Shown piece after piece: positions 42,188 to 53,122 of a stretch of DNA of 64,000 nucleotides. A program made the position numbers and the translations under genes. The notes under the pieces were generated by a model that was given only the letters and a program-made list of their open reading frames with translations, had not been told where the DNA came from and ran no database searches. How positions within the stretch are numbered: the first letter of the stretch is position 1; each line of letters begins with the position of its first letter. The DNA comes from Thiomicrorhabdus aquaedulcis (GTDB lineage Bacteria; Pseudomonadota; Gammaproteobacteria; Thiomicrospirales; Thiomicrospiraceae), in the NCBI RefSeq assembly GCF_004001325.1, contig NZ_AP018722.1, positions 62,001-126,000 on the forward strand, in the 5' to 3' direction.

Positions 42188-44941
42188 ATGAGAAAAAATC
42201 ACCCAATTCTTCAAGAAGAGTACGCTGTTCCTAAAGGGCTTACTTTGGTTTCTAATACCGATTTAAACGGCACAATCACCGATTTAAACGATGCCTTTGA
42301 AATTGTAAGTGGTTTTAGCCGTGGTGAGCTTATTGGCCAGCCCCATAATATGGTACGTCATCCAGACGTACCCGAAGCGGTGTTTAAAGACATGTGGACA
42401 ACCCTTAAAATGGGAGCAATTTGGTCACAATTGGTTAAAAATCGTCGTAAAGATGGCAGTTTTTATTGGGTGAGAGCGAATGTATCGCCTGTGTTTGAAA
42501 ATGGCTTACCTGTTGGGTATATTTCGTTTAGAACCGAGGTAACGCAGACCGAAAAAAATGAGGCCGAACAAGCGTATAAAGACATTAATGCCGGCCTTAA
42601 AAAAATACAATATGGCAAGGTTTACAGCGGTGTTAATTGGTCAGAGTTAAATTTTTACAGCAAACTTAACCCACAGTGGCAATTGTCTATCCTTACACTT
42701 ATTTTTAGCGTTATCCCTTTGTTAACCGTTGGCATTGACGATGGGTTAAATCCATTAATCTTAGCGTTTCTGTCGGTGATTATGCTCAGTGTTTCTTTTT
42801 TATATGGATTGTCTGAGTTAAAAGGTCAGCGATCAGTCAGGGTTGCATTGCGTCACGTATCGGCTAATGAACCTATCACCATGAGTTGTTCACGTCCAAA
42901 ACATTTTTTTGGCAAATTGATTAATCCTGTTATTTCAAGCTCAATAGCGGTTAGACACGCCATAGAAGACAGCCACGCCAAAGCAGATCAAGCTGCGCAA
43001 TTGCAAGTGGCCATTGATCAGGTGTCCAGTAATATTATGATTGCTGACGCCAATTTAACGATTGTATACATGAACGACAACATGAAAGTTTTTATGGCAG
43101 ACGCGCAACCGACCTTACAGCATTATTTGCCAAATTTTAATGCCAATGAATTACTGGGCGCAAATATTGACATTTTTCACAAAGACCCCAGTCATCAAAG
43201 GGGGTTACTCAACAAAATTACCGCACCGCATTTGGCCAGTATTAACTTGGGAAATACGCATTTAGAAGTAAACGCCATTCCAATTTATAATCGTGCAGGG
43301 GTTAGAACGGCCACTTTGGCCGAATGGCGCGATAAAACTCAAGAAGTGCAGTTGGTTCGTGATGTAAACGGCGCGGTTCAGGCGGCCAAGCACGGCTTGC
43401 TTAACAAGCGCATTGATTTGTCACAGGTAACTGGGTTAGCCAAAGAGTTAGCGGCGGCCATGAATGACATGCTAGAAACCATTGAAAAGCCTATAAATGC
43501 GGCTGTGGCGGTTGGTGTGAGTTTGGCAGAGGGTGATTTAACCAACCATATTGATGGCACTTATTTGGGACGTTTTGCTGTATTACAAGACAGTTTAAAC
43601 GTGGCGGTAGACAACCTGGCATCCATGATGGCACAAACCAAAGTGGCCACTCAATCGGTAGCCGATGGCGCCAATGAAATTAAAAATGCCAGCACCGATC
43701 TAAATGATCGTACGCAAAATCAAGCGGCTGCTTTAGAGCAAACGGCGGCGAGTATGGAGCAAATGACCGCGGCCGTTCGCCAAAATGCCGACAACGCGCA
43801 CCAAGCAGAAACCTCTACGGCGACAGCTAAAAAAGAAGCCGAAAACGGGGTATTGGTTATGAACAATGCCATTGCCTCAATGGAACAAATTCACGCTTCT
43901 AGTCAAAAAATTAACGACATTATTGGGCTTATTGACAGCATTGCGTTTCAAACTAATTTACTGGCACTTAACGCTGCAGTCGAAGCGGCGCGTGCGGGTG
44001 ATCATGGTCGTGGGTTTGCCGTCGTGGCGAGTGAAGTGCGCAATTTAGCCGGTAAGTCTGCCAGTGCCGCTAAAGAAATCAGAATACTCATTGAAGACAC
44101 TGTAAAAAAAGTGTCCGAAGGCACGCAACACGTAAAAGGTTCGGGCAATGCGCTCAATGAAATTGCCAGCTCTATTCAGACAGTCAATAAAGTCATTGAA
44201 GAAATTGCGCGCTCTAGCCATGAGCAAGCCGAAGGTGTTTCGCAAGTAAATCAAGCCATTACGGCCATTGACAGTGCCGTGCAGCAAAATGCGGCGTTGG
44301 TTGAAGAGTCTGCCGCCACCTCTGATGAGCTTGGAGAGATGGCACTTTTAATGAACGCCAATGTGTCGCAGTTTAAAGTGAACGGCAACTTGATTAGTTT
44401 AGGTACGGCGTTAAAAACGGGTAATTTTGACTTTGCCTCTGCACGGCGCGCGCATCGCCAATGGCGTGTAAAAGTGCGTGCTTATATTAATGACGTTAAT
44501 ATTGTATTTGATAGAGCCACTGCGTCGGACGGCTCTAAGTGTGCATTGGGTAAATGGATTTACGGTCATGGTAAAGATTACGTCTCTTTAAACACGTATC
44601 AAGCGCTAGAAAAAGGCCATGCTGAGTTGCATGCGTTTATTGGCCGAATTATGGACATAAAAGACATTGGGGACATAGAACAAGCCAATAATGAAATGGC
44701 TAAATTAGAAGAGTACAGCAACCAGGTCATTAATTTAATTAACGCATTAGAAAATGACATCGCTAATGGCGGCGTTATTAGAGCAAAAGCCAGTGCTTTT
44801 GATGCGCCGGCCTCCAGTCATAAGGCAACGGCTTTAAAAACCAATGTTATTAAAGCGTTGCCAAAAGCCTCAGTGGCGGGTATTAAAAAACCTGTCGTCA
44901 ATATTTCGCAACAAAACTCAGATGAGTGGAATGAGTTTTAA
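42188..44941 (+). CDS. Aer-like PAS chemoreceptor with CZB domain
   Basis: 917 residues. An N-terminal PAS domain of the Aer type ([53 protein letters not shown]) precedes two close membrane helices near residues 165-215, a second PAS-like domain (residues ~270-370), and a methyl-accepting signalling domain with [33 protein letters not shown]. The C-terminal ~100 residues form a CZB zinc-binding domain ([31 protein letters not shown]). It likely senses redox or oxygen and modulates CheA. No che genes are nearby. Confidence 0.92.
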   Translation: MRKNHPILQEEYAVPKGLTLVSNTDLNGTITDLNDAFEIVSGFSRGELIGQPHNMVRHPDVPEAVFKDMWTTLKMGAIWSQLVKNRRKDGSFYWVRANVSPVFENGLPVGYISFRTEVTQTEKNEAEQAYKDINAGLKKIQYGKVYSGVNWSELNFYSKLNPQWQLSILTLIFSVIPLLTVGIDDGLNPLILAFLSVIMLSVSFLYGLSELKGQRSVRVALRHVSANEPITMSCSRPKHFFGKLINPVISSSIAVRHAIEDSHAKADQAAQLQVAIDQVSSNIMIADANLTIVYMNDNMKVFMADAQPTLQHYLPNFNANELLGANIDIFHKDPSHQRGLLNKITAPHLASINLGNTHLEVNAIPIYNRAGVRTATLAEWRDKTQEVQLVRDVNGAVQAAKHGLLNKRIDLSQVTGLAKELAAAMNDMLETIEKPINAAVAVGVSLAEGDLTNHIDGTYLGRFAVLQDSLNVAVDNLASMMAQTKVATQSVADGANEIKNASTDLNDRTQNQAAALEQTAASMEQMTAAVRQNADNAHQAETSTATAKKEAENGVLVMNNAIASMEQIHASSQKINDIIGLIDSIAFQTNLLALNAAVEAARAGDHGRGFAVVASEVRNLAGKSASAAKEIRILIEDTVKKVSEGTQHVKGSGNALNEIASSIQTVNKVIEEIARSSHEQAEGVSQVNQAITAIDSAVQQNAALVEESAATSDELGEMALLMNANVSQFKVNGNLISLGTALKTGNFDFASARRAHRQWRVKVRAYINDVNIVFDRATASDGSKCALGKWIYGHGKDYVSLNTYQALEKGHAELHAFIGRIMDIKDIGDIEQANNEMAKLEEYSNQVINLINALENDIANGGVIRAKASAFDAPASSHKATALKTNVIKALPKASVAGIKKPVVNISQQNSDEWNEF

Positions 44942-44958
44942 AATTGATTTAATTAAAG

Positions 44959-45008
44959 AGACCTTTGTATGAGTGAATGCACAATCTCACTCGTGCAAAG
45001 GTCTTTTA
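44959..45008. terminator. Long bidirectional terminator
   Basis: AGACCTTTG at 44959 pairs with CAAAGGTCT at 44996-45004 and the stem continues through GAGTG/CACTC with wobble pairs; TTTT follows. It separates the convergent chemoreceptor and ATPase genes. Confidence 0.8.
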
Positions 45009-46576
45009 CTGCGTTTGCCAGTCCATTTGCACCAAATTGCGGGCGGTTTGGTTAAACACCAAACCCACCAAGTGAATGTGTTTACCCGAATGTGACCAGG
45101 CCTGGTACTTTTGCGCGTACTGTTTGGCCACAATTTGTGCCAAGGCGGGGTTGGGGGTTTGCGGTTGGTAATTAAGCGATTTATCGAGTTTAAATTCCAT
45201 AATAAACAGCTGATCGGCCAGCTGAACAGTTAAGTCGACTTGGCCGTGATTGTTAATGTCTTCGGGGGTGATTTGAGCGTTTAGGCTCGACAAATACGCA
45301 AACATGACCGAAGCGTAATAGCCTTCGGCCGAATCAATGTCGTTTTGGGTAAAGTTACGCCAAGGTATGGCCGCAAACAGCGAGATAATGTGGGTTTGTA
45401 CCGCATTTAAATCCCCCGCAATTAACGCTTTAGCCAAATCTGTACGGCGATAGTGCAGGCTTTCGGCCAAATGGGTGTAGCCCGACAACAGCTGATTGTA
45501 CAACGCCATTTGCACCTCTTTATTAGGGATTTTTAGCGTGTATTCCCAGTCCTCTAAAATGCTTTGTTCGGCCTTGGCAATGGTCAAATAACCAGCCTGA
45601 AACAACAGGGTAATCGGGTTAATTTTATCCACGTCAAACGAGTCTAAAATCTCTTCGCCTACCTTAATATTTTCTAAAGAGGGCAAAAAATAGTGGTATT
45701 TTTTAAAGAGTTTAATTAAAAAACTTGGGCTGCCAGTCTCAAACCAAAAGCTGCGGTAGCTTTGTCCTTTGTCAATAAACAGCAAAATATCAAACGGGTT
45801 GTACACCGGCTCACCCAAAATTGGTAGCCGTTGTACCACTCTTTAAGCTTATCCCAATTTACCCCAGCCAAGTGCTCGGAAAACGTGGTTTCTAGATCGT
45901 GTTGCGTGTAACCGCACAAGGTGGCATAACGACGGTCTAAAGAAATGTCGCTAAGTTGGTTCATACCGCTAAACAAACTCACCTTAGAAAACTTAGTAAC
46001 GCCGGTCATAAACACAAACTGCAAATACGCGTCTTGGCCTTTGAGCACAGAATAGACGTTTTTAAGCCCTTCGCGCACCTCGGCCGACACGGTGGGATTG
46101 TCAATGTTGTCTAATATGGGTTTATCGTATTCGTCTACCAGCACCACTACTTTTTGACCGTAGTGGGTGTAAGCGGCCTCAATTAACTGGCTTAAACACG
46201 CGCCTTTATTGGCCATTGGCGCACAGGTAATGCCCAGGCGATTTTGATTTTGTTCTAAGTTATGTTGCAGCCAAACATCTAAATCGGCCAAACTTTGCAC
46301 CGAGCCGTTGGCAAAATCGAGTTTAATGACCGGATAAGTGGTGTGCCAATCCCATTGATTTTCAATGTACAAGTCTTTAAATAAGGCTTTATTGCCTTCA
46401 AACAACTCTTTAAAGGTGTCAATCAGCACACTTTTGCCAAACCGGCGCGGGCGCGATAAAAAATACGCCCCGGCTTTTGAGGTAAGTTGGGCAATAAGCG
46501 GGGTTTTATCGACGTACACAAAATCGTCTTCGCGCATTTTTGCAAAGGTTTGAATGCCAATGGGGAGCTTTTTCAT
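45006..46576 (-). CDS. AAA-ATPase-like / PD-(D/E)XK nuclease superfamily protein (frameshifted here)
   Basis: One base added to the C3 run at 45814-45816 (GGG to GGGG on the coding strand) joins two frames into a 523-residue protein. The N-terminal ATPase-like domain starts LPIGIQTFAKMREDDFVYVDKT and has the P-loop-like PRRFGKSVLIDTF and VVLVDEYDKPI. The C-terminal DUF1703 PD-(D/E)XK nuclease-like domain has VDLTVQLADQLFIMEFKLDKS. Such proteins are widespread, often multi-copy and of unknown function. A perfect palindrome encodes YQAWS. Confidence 0.82.
45095..45106. repeat. ACCAGGCCTGGT palindrome (coding, QAW frame)
   Basis: Perfect copy near the C-terminus of the ATPase/nuclease gene. Confidence 0.95.
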
Positions 46577-46776
46577 GGTGAACCGCTTTAAAAAGGTAAC
46601 GTGCTCAAAATTATAGCACAGCCAGTCACGGCTCAAAAATGCCGTTCAAGGCGGTGCTTAAAACGCGGTAGAATGTGGCCTGAGTGCAACAGTGTGTGCC
46701 TAACAGATTTATAATCAAATAATCAATTGAATATTAATTTTAAGTTTGCACAACTCACGGCACACAGCGTAAAATA

Positions 46777-46804
46777 TTGACTTATTTTTAAGTCTTTCTA
46801 TTTT
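46777..46804 (+). promoter_or_regulatory. Possible promoter of the MoxR-Bat operon
   Basis: TTGACT at 46777 and TATTTT at 46799 with a 16-base spacer, 22 bp before the moxR start. The -10 is weak. Confidence 0.3.
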
Positions 46805-46825
46805 TTCAGTGGAGCGCCGCCTTGT

Positions 46826-47806
46826 ATGCAAAACGAATTTAAAGCGTTAAAGCGCCATTTACAGTCGGTGATTGTGGGGCAAGAGGCGTTGCTGGACAAG
46901 ATGATGATTGCCTTATTAACCGGCGGCCATGTGTTGTTAGAAGGTCCACCAGGCCTGGCCAAAACCACGGCGGTTAAAACCTTGGCATTGGGGGTGCACG
47001 CGGGTTTTCAGCGAATTCAGTTTACTCCCGATTTAATGCCCGGCGATGTTATCGGTTCAGAGGTATTGGACGTAAACAGCGGTGCACTGAGCTTTGTAAA
47101 AGGCCCTATTTTTAACGAAATTGTGTTGGCCGATGAAATTAACCGCGCGCCACCCAAAGTGCAGTCGGCGCTATTGGAAGCCATGGCCGAAAAACAAGTC
47201 ACCGCCGGCGGTCAAACTCGCGCCTTGCCTGATCTATTTTTGGTGATGGCCACGCAAAATCCACTAGAGCAAAGCGGCACTTATCCGCTGCCCGAAGCGC
47301 AATTGGATCGATTTATGTTGCACGTGGTGTTGGATTACCCAACCGAGGCCGAAGAACTGACGATTTTACGCCGTGACCGCGCGCACCATTTTGGCGAAGA
47401 CAAAGACCAGCCGGCGGCGTTAATTACCCCGCACAACGTGCTGCACGCGCGCCGCCAAGTGGCCGAACAATTTGTAAGCGAACCGGTAGAGCGTTACATG
47501 GTGGCGCTGGTGGCGGCCACGCGTAAGTTGGGTACGCTTGATCCGTCGTTAGAAGGGGTGTTGGACGTCGGTGCGTCGCCGCGTGCCTCGATTGCGTTAT
47601 TGCATGCGGCCAGCGCCTATGCTTGGTTGCAAGGGCGCAATTATGTCACGCCAGACGATGTGGTGACCTTGTTGCCCGACGTGTTGCGCCACCGTTTGGC
47701 GGTGAGTTTTAGCGGTCGCGCCAAGTTGTGGACAGCCGATTTGGTGATTGCCAAACTCATCGAGTTGGTGGCCGTGCCGCTGATGCCCTTGACGGATGCG
47801 CCATGA
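46826..47806 (+). CDS. MoxR-family AAA+ ATPase
   Basis: 326 residues. Walker A is LLEGPPGLAKTTAVK and Walker B VLADEINRAPPKVQSALLEAM, with TQNPLEQSGTYPLPEAQLDRFML as the MoxR sensor block and SPRASIALLHAASAYAWLQGR in the lid. MoxR ATPases act as chaperone-like partners of von Willebrand A (VWA) proteins, here encoded just downstream. The stop overlaps the next start (ATGA). The Walker A codons PPGLAKT coincide with a near-copy of the dispersed palindrome at 46948. Confidence 0.95.
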   Translation: MQNEFKALKRHLQSVIVGQEALLDKMMIALLTGGHVLLEGPPGLAKTTAVKTLALGVHAGFQRIQFTPDLMPGDVIGSEVLDVNSGALSFVKGPIFNEIVLADEINRAPPKVQSALLEAMAEKQVTAGGQTRALPDLFLVMATQNPLEQSGTYPLPEAQLDRFMLHVVLDYPTEAEELTILRRDRAHHFGEDKDQPAALITPHNVLHARRQVAEQFVSEPVERYMVALVAATRKLGTLDPSLEGVLDVGASPRASIALLHAASAYAWLQGRNYVTPDDVVTLLPDVLRHRLAVSFSGRAKLWTADLVIAKLIELVAVPLMPLTDAP

Positions 47807-48945
47807 TACAACAACGTATCACGTTGTTTTTAAAACGATTGTTTGCAAGATGGTTTACAAGATGGTTTAAAGGGCGGCTGTTTAAAGAGCTGCTTTTTAA
47901 AGAGCTGCTGTTTAAAGAGCTAATGGGTGTTAAAAACCCCGACCACAGTGCCAACCCCGCCCATCATAACGCGCCGCTGCTGACCCACGCTGACATGTTG
48001 GCATTGGCCAGCGAGTTGGCGGCGTTGCCGGCGTTAGACAGAGTGTCGCGCAAGACCAGTCAAGCCATTCGCCAAGGCGAACAGTCCAGCCGTTTTATGG
48101 GCTCGGGGTTTGAATACGCCGACAGCCGACCGTATCAGCCGGGCGATGAAATTAGGCGCATTAACTGGCGCTTAATGGCGCGTTTGGGCGGTATGGGTAT
48201 TCGTGGTATGGGCGGCATCGGACGCACGGGTCAGGCGTACACCAAGTTATTTCAAGAAACCCGCCAAGAAAATTGGCTTATTTTGGTAGATCATCGCGCC
48301 ACCATGCAATTTGGTACCCGGGTGCGTACCAAAGCCCAGCAAGCGGTGCGCGTGGCGGGGTATTTTGCCTGGCAAGCCCAGCAAGCCGCCATTCCGGTGG
48401 TGGGTGTGCATGTGGCGCAGCACGTGAGCTGGTCGCCCACGTTAGAAGGGTACCGCACCTATTTACCGTTGATGGAGCTGTTTTGCAATGCTGAAGGCGC
48501 GCACGCGCAATCGGCTTTATTAAACGAATCGGCGCCGCGTTTAAACGACGTATTACTGGCGTTAAACAGCCGTTTGGCGCAGGGTGCGCGAGTGATGATT
48601 ATCAGCGATTTTAACGACGTGGACGACAAAACCACCGCCGTGCTGGCGCAACTGCAATACCATTGCGATGTGCACGCCATTTGGATTGAAGACCAGGCCG
48701 AGCAGACGTTACCGCCCTTAAGCGGCGTTACATTGCACGCCATTGCCACTCCTGTTGCACATGCTGCCCATGACAGCCACGGCATAACGTTTGATGCCGC
48801 GCAAACTCAAACCTACCAGGCCTGGTTAAATCAATATCACCAAACCACCTTGCAACACCTTAACGCGGCGGGCATTACGGTAAGCCGACTAAACGCCCAC
48901 GAGGACTTAAGCGTGCTGCCGGTGCGATTGAGTGCGCAACCATGA
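47803..48945 (+). CDS. DUF58 protein of the MoxR/Bat operon
   Basis: 380 residues. The DUF58 core is SSRFMGSGFEYADSRPYQPGDEIRRINWRLMAR, followed by a VWA-like domain with WLILVDHRATMQFG and MIISDFNDVDD. An unusual basic N-terminus contains three near-perfect 15-base tandem repeats (47881-47925) encoding FKELL FKELL FKEL. DUF58 proteins are thought to be membrane-associated MoxR partners. Start and stop overlap both neighbours by 4 bases. Confidence 0.85.
   Translation: MIQQRITLFLKRLFARWFTRWFKGRLFKELLFKELLFKELMGVKNPDHSANPAHHNAPLLTHADMLALASELAALPALDRVSRKTSQAIRQGEQSSRFMGSGFEYADSRPYQPGDEIRRINWRLMARLGGMGIRGMGGIGRTGQAYTKLFQETRQENWLILVDHRATMQFGTRVRTKAQQAVRVAGYFAWQAQQAAIPVVGVHVAQHVSWSPTLEGYRTYLPLMELFCNAEGAHAQSALLNESAPRLNDVLLALNSRLAQGARVMIISDFNDVDDKTTAVLAQLQYHCDVHAIWIEDQAEQTLPPLSGVTLHAIATPVAHAAHDSHGITFDAAQTQTYQAWLNQYHQTTLQHLNAAGITVSRLNAHEDLSVLPVRLSAQP
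47881..47925 (+). repeat. 15-bp tandem repeat, three copies
   Basis: TTTAAAGAGCTGCTT, TTTAAAGAGCTGCTG and TTTAAAGAGCTAATG are in frame and encode an amphipathic FKELL repeat in the DUF58 protein. Confidence 0.8.
48815..48826. repeat. ACCAGGCCTGGT palindrome (coding, QAW frame)
   Basis: Perfect copy in the DUF58 gene, encoding YQAWL. Confidence 0.95.
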
Positions 48946-49565
48946 AAGACAATGTGCCCAGTACAGTGTCCAATACAGTGCTTGAAACGGCGACCGATTT
49001 AAGCCATGCCAGCTTGCAAAACCTGCAAGACATTGACGTGCCAGTTTGGTTGGCAGCCGAGCCTGCCTTAACCCCTGCCGTAAACTCAGCTATGGAGCTT
49101 GGCATTGTTTTGGCGTTGCTGTGCGGGGTGTTGCTGTTGAGCGTTTGGGGGTTTGGGATGTTTAAAGCGCGCGCACAATGGTTTGCGTCTTCGCGTTTTA
49201 ACGCCGAAGTAGAACAGTTAAAAACCCAGGTTGAAGTGGGTCGTTCTTTAGAGATTAATTCAGGTGTTGGCTCAGACGTTGATCCACAATCAGTGTGGCG
49301 TTTGCTGAGCGTGGCCAACCAAGTGCAACACGCGGTTCATACTGTAAACAGGGTAAACGCCAAGCAAAGCGATTTAGCCAATTTAATGCGCTTAAACCAA
49401 GCCTTGCAAGCGTCGCTTAACAGCATGGCGTTTTCGGCCGACGTGGTTTCACGTGAAACATTTTTGAACACTTGCGTTCAGTTGCAAACGCTCATAGCCC
49501 ACTACCAACGGGTTAAGCGGGATGCTGTATGGATTCGTTTTAGGAAACGCCATGATGTGGTTTGA
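48942..49565 (+). CDS. Small single-pass membrane protein of the Bat operon (DUF4381-like position)
   Basis: 207 residues. One membrane helix near residues 53-70 (LGIVLALLCGVLLLSVWGFG) separates a short periplasmic N-terminus (LQNLQDIDVPVWLAAEPALTPAVN) from a cytoplasmic helical domain. Position between the DUF58 and VWA genes, and a DIxxP-like motif before the helix, fit DUF4381 proteins, but similarity is weak. It overlaps the next gene by 14 bases and contains a parS site. Confidence 0.6.
   Translation: MKDNVPSTVSNTVLETATDLSHASLQNLQDIDVPVWLAAEPALTPAVNSAMELGIVLALLCGVLLLSVWGFGMFKARAQWFASSRFNAEVEQLKTQVEVGRSLEINSGVGSDVDPQSVWRLLSVANQVQHAVHTVNRVNAKQSDLANLMRLNQALQASLNSMAFSADVVSRETFLNTCVQLQTLIAHYQRVKRDAVWIRFRKRHDVV
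49445..49460. promoter_or_regulatory. parS site (one mismatch)
   Basis: GGTTTCACGTGAAACA differs from the perfect site at 5685 only in the first base. It lies within the DUF4381-like gene. Confidence 0.88.
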
Positions 49566-50807
49566 AGCTATTTTACTGCGCGGTTTAAGCGCCCTTAACC
49601 AAACGCCAGTGGAGTTTGCGCACGCCCAGTGGCTGTGGCTGGTGGTGTTGTGGCCTCTTTTGTGGGGTGTTTCGGCGTGGCTAAAACGCCAGCAAACCAC
49701 CGGCTTTATCGACGATGTGCAGCATTGGCAAGCCAGTCAAACCCTAAACGTGCGCCATCCACTGCTGGGCGTGTGGCTGGCTCAGCGCGCGCTAAATCCT
49801 GGCGATAACACGCAACAAATCCGCCACGTTGACGCGTTAGCGTGGCTGCTGCAAGGGTTGCGCGGGGTGATTATCGTGGCACTGGCGGTGGCGTTGGCCA
49901 GTCCGTATAAAATTGAAACGCCTATTTTAAACCCCTCTTTGACCAATACAGCAGAAAAGAAGGTGCGCGATATTCAGTTGGTAATAGAAAGTTCGGCGTC
50001 GTTTTTACTGCCCGACTATCAACTCAACGGTCAGCCCGCCAAGCGTATGGACGTGGTTAAATCGGTGCTGGATGGCTTTGTGGCGCAACTGCCGGGCAAT
50101 CAATTTGGCTTAACGGTGTACGCCGAGCAAGCCTACACTCTAATGCCCTTAACCCCTGATATTGCGGCCACGCGGCTTAATTTACAGCGTTTGCAGCCCC
50201 ATTTGGCAGGGCGCACCGACGAGGCGTTGGGCGAGGCGTTGGGCTTGGCGTTAAAAGGCGCAAGCGCTCAAATGAACAAAAACAGTGGCTTGACCAGGCC
50301 TGGTCAAGTTGATTTATCCGATTTAAAAGAATCTAACCCATCTAACCCACCTAACGCATCCAATGCACAACGCAATCGAGTGCTGGTGCTGATCAGTGAC
50401 GGACAATCCAAACCCAGCCGACTGGATTTGGCCGAAGCGGTGAATTACGCCCAATGGCTCAACGTGCCCATTTACACCATTGGCGTAGGAGCCGGGCACG
50501 CTACGGCCGACACGCGGGTGTTTACCGGCTTGTTGTACGAGCCATTAGACGCGCAATCGTTGCAATGGTTGGCTCAGCAGACCCAAGGCGTCTATTATCA
50601 AGTGGGCAGTGGTGAGGCGTTGCAAACGGTGTTACAACAAATAGAACACAGCAGCGGTCAACCTTTACCGCTCATCGCGGCCGCACCACAAAAACAGCGC
50701 TGTATTACCAACCATTGCAGTGGGCGGTGTGGGGCTTGGCGTTGTATGCACTTTTGTACGCCATGTTGGGCTTTGGCGCGCGCACAATTAACGGAGCATC
50801 CCAATGA
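49552..50807 (+). CDS. BatA-like VWA-domain protein (frameshifted near the end here)
   Basis: Adding one base to the A5 run at 50690-50694 gives 418 residues ending TALYYQPLQWAVWGLALYAL...ASQ, with a C-terminal membrane helix, and a stop at 50807 overlapping the next gene. As printed, the frame runs on to 51003 in nonsense sequence. Two N-terminal helices are followed by a VWA domain starting IQLVIESSASF, so the first metal ligand of the usual DxSxS MIDAS is Glu. LVLISDGQSKPS and YTIGVGAG are further VWA strands. AGGA stands 7 bases before the ATG at 49552. Confidence 0.82.
50293..50304. repeat. ACCAGGCCTGGT palindrome (coding, TRPG frame)
   Basis: Perfect copy, 18 bp with TTG/CAA flanks, in a hydrophilic loop of the BatA-like gene. 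Confidence 0.95.
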
Positions 50808-53122
50808 GCCCGGTACTGGACATGAGCATGCTGGATTCGCTCAGCACATTTTTTGCGGCGCTGGCAAACGACCAATTGCATTGGCGCAGTCCGCTGACTT
50901 TATGGGCGTTGATGTTGCCGTTGGGGGTGTTTGCTTTGCGGGTGTGGGCGCGCAAACGCCACAAAACCCAGTACGCCGACGCGCATTTGTGGCCGTGGGT
51001 TAACGCCGACTTTGATGTTTTAACCAGGCCTGGTCAACGTAATGTTTACACTTATGTTTATGTTTGGATTAAAAAAATACTTAACCCCGGCGTGTTATGG
51101 GGTGCGGCCTGGTGTTGCTTGGTGGTGGCGTTGGCCGGGCCTAGAGTGGCTTTAAACCATCAACCCACTCATCAGCCACCTCGCGCTGGGTTAGACGTGG
51201 TGGTGGCACTCGACTTATCACATTCTATGACTGCCGACGACGTAGCGCCTAATCGGTTTTTATTGGCCAAATCGCTGATTGAATCGCTTAAAAACGATTT
51301 GCAAAGCCAAGCACCGGCGTTAAATAGTCACGCAAACGGTAGCTTAAATTCGCCGAACGCCGCAGATCGATTGGGATTGGTGGCGTTTGCCGGCGCACCG
51401 TATGTGGTGAGTCCGTTAAGCGTTGATGCCCAATTATTTGCCCACACGTTAAATTTATTAGAGCCGGATTTACTGCCCACTCAAGGCTCATGGTTGGCGC
51501 TGGCGTTAATGGAATCGATGCAACATTTGGCGCAGCTTAAACAAACCAATCAATCCGTTGTGGTGGTGTTTACCGACGGCGCGCCCGCGTTTTGGAACGA
51601 TATCCCCTTGCCCGAACGCTTTGCCCAATCGCCTTTTGCCAGTGCGGTGCTTGGTCAAGAGCATGGAGATGAGCATGGACAAGACCGCGCAAAAACCCCG
51701 CCATTGCCCAGCGTTATTTTGGTGGGCGTAGGCACGCCACGCGCCACACCGTTGAAGGATTTTGCGTTTTCGGCCAAGCCCAACGCGCCCATGGTGGTCA
51801 ATGGTTTATTGGCGCAAAGCCGGTTAGAAGAGGCCAGTTTAACCCGCATGGCGCAACAGCTTAACGGGGTTTATTTGCACGCCAATAACAGCGATGGTTT
51901 TAGACAAGCCTTGCTGGCGCAGATTATGCAAGCGGCGCAAACCGCGCGCGACGCGAAATCTAACTCAATTAATTCATCGACACACTCAGCTCAACTAACC
52001 CAATTTACCCAGTGGCAAAACCTGGCCTGGCCTTTTATGGCGTTGGGGGCATTGTTGATGCTGGTGGCATTTTACGGCGTGTTAAGTTGGCGTTGGCCGG
52101 TGAAGCCCGGCTCTTCTCAAAACTTGAGAGGCACGCATTTGGGTGTGGCAGCGTTGAGCAGTGTGTTGACGGCGTTGAGCTTGGCGGGCGGCTTAAGCTA
52201 CAGCAAAGTGAGTTACGCCGATTTGAATACTGTAACGCAAGCCGATCACTTAGCTCAGGCGCAAACCGCCTATCAAGCGGGTGATTACACGGCGGCGTTT
52301 AATGCGTTTGCGCAAATAGAAGACTATGTTGGTTGGTTGGGTGCGGGGGTGTCGGCGTACCAAAATAACGACATGACCTCGGCCGTGGCGTATTTTAGGC
52401 AAGCTGCATTGGGCGCGCCCACCGACGCCGAGCGCGCGGTGGCTTTGTTTAACTTGGGCAACAGTTATTATGGCGCCACGATTTGGCCTTGGGCGATAGA
52501 GGCCTATGAGCAAGCGTTGCTCTATCAACCACATTACCCCAAAGCCACGCACAATTTAGCCCTAGCCTTGGCGGCGCAAGAGCAGGCCAAGCAAGCACAA
52601 CAAGCGGAACAGGCTAAGCAGGCTAAGGCTCAAACCAAGCCCGAAGACGACCAAGACGACGCCGGCAGTGGCAAAGGCAAGGGCAAAGGGCGCAGTAACG
52701 AGAGTGCTTTTTACGGCGGTCAAAAACCCAATCCCGCCAACGATTCGGGCTCAGAGCAAGGCGATGGCATCGACGGCGGTCAAAGCGATGGCAAGGTAAT
52801 TTTACCGGTGCTTAACCAAGCCACACACTATCAAAAAAACACCGCATCAAGCGATTTGATTAATGTTAATCCGCTGGGTCAAAATCAAGCTGGCCAAAAT
52901 CAAACAAATGCCGTTAATTCAGTAGGTACAAATGTTCAAGCCCAAGCCTTGGCGCTTATTGAGCAGACTAAACGTCAACAACGCGCCCAGGCGTTTGAGC
53001 AGAGTTTGCTGGGGTTAAAAGATGAGCAAAAAACCTTATTAAAACGCCTGGTTGAGCGCCAAGAAGGGTTTGATGCACCCCAAGCGCATCCACACCCTAT
53101 TGATGGAGTTCAGCCATGGTAA
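50804..53122 (+). CDS. BatB-like VWA protein with TPR repeats
   Basis: 772 residues. N-terminal membrane helices flank a VWA domain (residues ~125-320) with an intact MIDAS, VVALDLSHSM, plus SVVVVFTDGAPAF. After another helix (FMALGALLMLVAFYGVLSW) come TPR repeats (AQTAYQAGDYTAAFNAFAQIED, ALFNLGNSYYGATIWPWAIEAYEQALLYQP) and a low-complexity Gln/Lys/Gly-rich tail. It combines the roles of BatB and BatC in one chain. GGAG precedes the ATG, which overlaps the BatA-like stop. Confidence 0.9.
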   Translation: MSPVLDMSMLDSLSTFFAALANDQLHWRSPLTLWALMLPLGVFALRVWARKRHKTQYADAHLWPWVNADFDVLTRPGQRNVYTYVYVWIKKILNPGVLWGAAWCCLVVALAGPRVALNHQPTHQPPRAGLDVVVALDLSHSMTADDVAPNRFLLAKSLIESLKNDLQSQAPALNSHANGSLNSPNAADRLGLVAFAGAPYVVSPLSVDAQLFAHTLNLLEPDLLPTQGSWLALALMESMQHLAQLKQTNQSVVVVFTDGAPAFWNDIPLPERFAQSPFASAVLGQEHGDEHGQDRAKTPPLPSVILVGVGTPRATPLKDFAFSAKPNAPMVVNGLLAQSRLEEASLTRMAQQLNGVYLHANNSDGFRQALLAQIMQAAQTARDAKSNSINSSTHSAQLTQFTQWQNLAWPFMALGALLMLVAFYGVLSWRWPVKPGSSQNLRGTHLGVAALSSVLTALSLAGGLSYSKVSYADLNTVTQADHLAQAQTAYQAGDYTAAFNAFAQIEDYVGWLGAGVSAYQNNDMTSAVAYFRQAALGAPTDAERAVALFNLGNSYYGATIWPWAIEAYEQALLYQPHYPKATHNLALALAAQEQAKQAQQAEQAKQAKAQTKPEDDQDDAGSGKGKGKGRSNESAFYGGQKPNPANDSGSEQGDGIDGGQSDGKVILPVLNQATHYQKNTASSDLINVNPLGQNQAGQNQTNAVNSVGTNVQAQALALIEQTKRQQRAQAFEQSLLGLKDEQKTLLKRLVERQEGFDAPQAHPHPIDGVQPW
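51023..51034. repeat. ACCAGGCCTGGT palindrome (coding, TRPG frame)
   Basis: Perfect copy before the second helix of the BatB-like protein, encoding LTRPGQ exactly as in the BatA-like gene. Confidence 0.95.

Noticed and set aside
49522-51003. A longer 493-residue form of the BatA-like protein
   Set aside because: Its C-terminus is cysteine-rich nonsense read out of frame through the next gene; one base restores the expected helix and stop.
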